Assembly (NCBI GenBank): GCA_902462015.1
Contig: CABPZV010000027.1
Span: 1 to 15,849, forward strand
From: an uncultured Eubacteriales bacterium
Lineage (GTDB): Bacteria > Bacillota > Clostridia > Oscillospirales > CAG-272
Length of the DNA: 15,849 bases
Direction of reading: 5' to 3'
Shown here: positions 14,738-15,849 of the stretch, one piece after another
Layout of the letters: each line of letters opens with the position of its first letter
Numbering within the stretch: position 1 is the first letter of the stretch
The notes under the pieces: generated by a model
The model's input: the letters and a program-made list of their open reading frames with translations, nothing else
Database searches by the model: none
What the model was told of the DNA's origin: nothing
Translations under genes and position numbers: made by a program

Positions 14738-15694
14738 ATGAAACACACAGAAGAATTACTCAAAATTGATACAGTCACCGATACCGCGGCTGGAAATACC
14801 ACTTATTTGTTTCAAAATGACAAAGGCGATGCAAAAATAACAGTTCATACCGTTTTTCCCGGAGTAGAGCTAATATACAACTCAGTTCATACAGACAGAT
14901 TTCATCTCGGTTCAAAAACTGAGGGACATTTAATCGAAATACATCACTGCCGTGAAGGCAGAATAGAACAGCAGCTTGAAGATGAATTCTTCTACCTTAT
15001 GCCGGGAGACTTGTCTGTATCTATGCGTTCACGACGAGCAGAAGAATACCGATTTCCGCTTCGCCACTATCACGGAATCAGCATTCTAATAAATACTGAA
15101 GAATCTCCCAAATGCTTTTCCTGTTTTCTTAAGGACGTAAATGTCCAGCCGGAACAGGTGGCTAAAAGACTTTGCGGAGGGGGAAAAAGCTTTGTCATAC
15201 GTTCTCAGGATTATATCGGGCATATTTTTTCTGAGCTTTACACTGTTCCGGAAAGTTATAAAAAGGGATACTTTAAGATAAAAATTTTGGAGCTTCTGTT
15301 AGTGCTCAGCGGTATTGATCCTAAAGAAAACGGCGTCGCTTCCCTGTCTCTGTCTAAAATGCAGGTATATCTGGCCAAAAAAACAGAAGCTTATCTGTCC
15401 GCCAACATGGGACAAAAAATTACTGTTGCCGAATTATCGAAGAAATTTCATGTCTCTCAAACGCACCTGCAGAATGCTTTCAGAGGTGTGTACGGTGTTC
15501 CTGTTTTCTCTTACATAAGAATTCAGAAAATGCAGGCCGCCGCATTACAGCTTATACACACTCCCCTTACGGTTATGGAGATTGCTGCCGGATGCGGCTA
15601 TGATAATGCAAGCAAATTTGCGTCCGCATTCCGTGAGATTATGGGAGAAACCCCGGCTGAATACCGAAAAATGCACAGCCAGATAAAGAAATAA
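14738..15694 (+). CDS. AraC-family transcriptional regulator
   Basis: 318 residues. The C-terminal ~100 residues hold the AraC/XylS double helix-turn-helix: helix set 1 ITVAELSKKFHVSQTHLQNAF (228-248, split) and set 2 LTVMEIAAGCGYDNASKFASAF (277-298, split), ending in the usual ETPAEYRK. The N-terminal part (1-200) is beta-rich at first, with HREGR-like HHCREGRIEQQL and LMPGDLSV, the cupin-like arm pattern seen in sensing AraC proteins such as PchR-type siderophore regulators; I cannot name its ligand. ATG 14738 has GAAAGG at 14715-14720, 17 bases upstream, which is long. It follows the HMA gene by 83 bases and most likely shares its promoter. AraC proteins normally activate; targets may lie past the window end. 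Confidence 0.94.
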   Translation: MKHTEELLKIDTVTDTAAGNTTYLFQNDKGDAKITVHTVFPGVELIYNSVHTDRFHLGSKTEGHLIEIHHCREGRIEQQLEDEFFYLMPGDLSVSMRSRRAEEYRFPLRHYHGISILINTEESPKCFSCFLKDVNVQPEQVAKRLCGGGKSFVIRSQDYIGHIFSELYTVPESYKKGYFKIKILELLLVLSGIDPKENGVASLSLSKMQVYLAKKTEAYLSANMGQKITVAELSKKFHVSQTHLQNAFRGVYGVPVFSYIRIQKMQAAALQLIHTPLTVMEIAAGCGYDNASKFASAFREIMGETPAEYRKMHSQIKK

Positions 15695-15695
15695 C

Positions 15696-15737
15696 AAATG
15701 CTTCAAAATTGCCAAACTGTTGTTTTGGAGCATTTTT
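15696..15737 (+). terminator. Intrinsic terminator after the AraC gene
   Basis: AAATGCTTCAAAA (15696-15708) pairs with TTTTGGAGCATTT (15723-15735) over 13 bp with one G-T pair, and the stem ends in a TTTTT run (15733-15737). It starts one base after the stop codon. The A-rich left arm could also terminate transcription from the opposite strand. Confidence 0.85.
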
Positions 15738-15751
15738 CTGTTGTTTCAGAG

Positions 15752-15780
15752 TAGAAAAATAATATATAAGACAGTATAAT
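15752..15780 (+). promoter_or_regulatory. Possible promoter for a gene beyond the window
   Basis: TATAAT at 15775-15780 is an exact -10, but the -35 position (15752-15757, TAGAAA) is poor. The remaining bases to 15849 are A/T-rich with no gene start; TTAGG occurs at 15838-15842, close to the window end, and could be half of another operator like those at 14235 and 14284. Confidence 0.4.
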
Positions 15781-15849
15781 AATTACAGAAAGTTTTGCTT
15801 CGCAATTTTTTACAGCTTCACCGCTTATTGGTATAACTTAGGCAAGATG

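Overview
The window looks like the chromosome of a low-to-mid GC Gram-positive gut-type Clostridia (Oscillospiraceae/Ruminococcaceae-like). Evidence: GAAAGG/GGAGG ribosome-binding sites, a cell-wall sorting signal of SPQTGD type, Ser/Asn/Asp-rich wall-spanning linkers, sigma-A promoters and a group I ECF transporter. All genes are on the + strand. The species assignment is inference.

Region 1 (1-13909) reads as one functional locus. It starts inside a giant wall-anchored protein (1-6057, 5' end outside the window) made of GLUG repeat modules, an alpha-alpha barrel of the prenyltransferase/cobalamin-binding-protein fold, a bacterial Ig-like domain, more GLUG modules, helical stalk repeats and a sortase signal. 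After a hairpin terminator (6066-6101) come a membrane-anchored DUF4430 protein (6135-7934), a membrane-anchored protein with a second copy of the alpha-alpha barrel (8006-9904), a small DUF4430 protein (9973-10515), then a complete ECF importer: EcfT (10583-11464), a fused EcfA-EcfA ATPase (11437-13104) and an S-component (13235-13909).

The key reading is that the alpha-alpha barrel and DUF4430 (Pfam calls it the transcobalamin-like C-terminal domain) correspond to the two halves of animal intrinsic factor and transcobalamin, here carried on separate surface proteins and placed next to a dedicated ECF importer. I infer a Gram-positive surface relay that captures a corrinoid (vitamin B12 or a relative) at the wall, passes it to membrane-tethered binding proteins, and imports it through the S-component. 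The substrate is not proven by the sequence, and no cobalamin riboswitch is visible in the window.

Region 2 (13910-15849) is a separate unit. A 490-base intergenic stretch holds a two-tier hairpin, a consensus TTGACA-17-TATAAT promoter, and two TTAG-N6-CTAA palindromes resembling DtxR-family iron/manganese operators, one on the transcription start. Downstream lie a small CxxC heavy-metal-associated (HMA) protein (14400-14654) and an AraC-family regulator (14738-15694) closed by a terminator. The last ~110 bases hold a possible promoter for whatever follows. This unit looks metal-regulated, probably iron.
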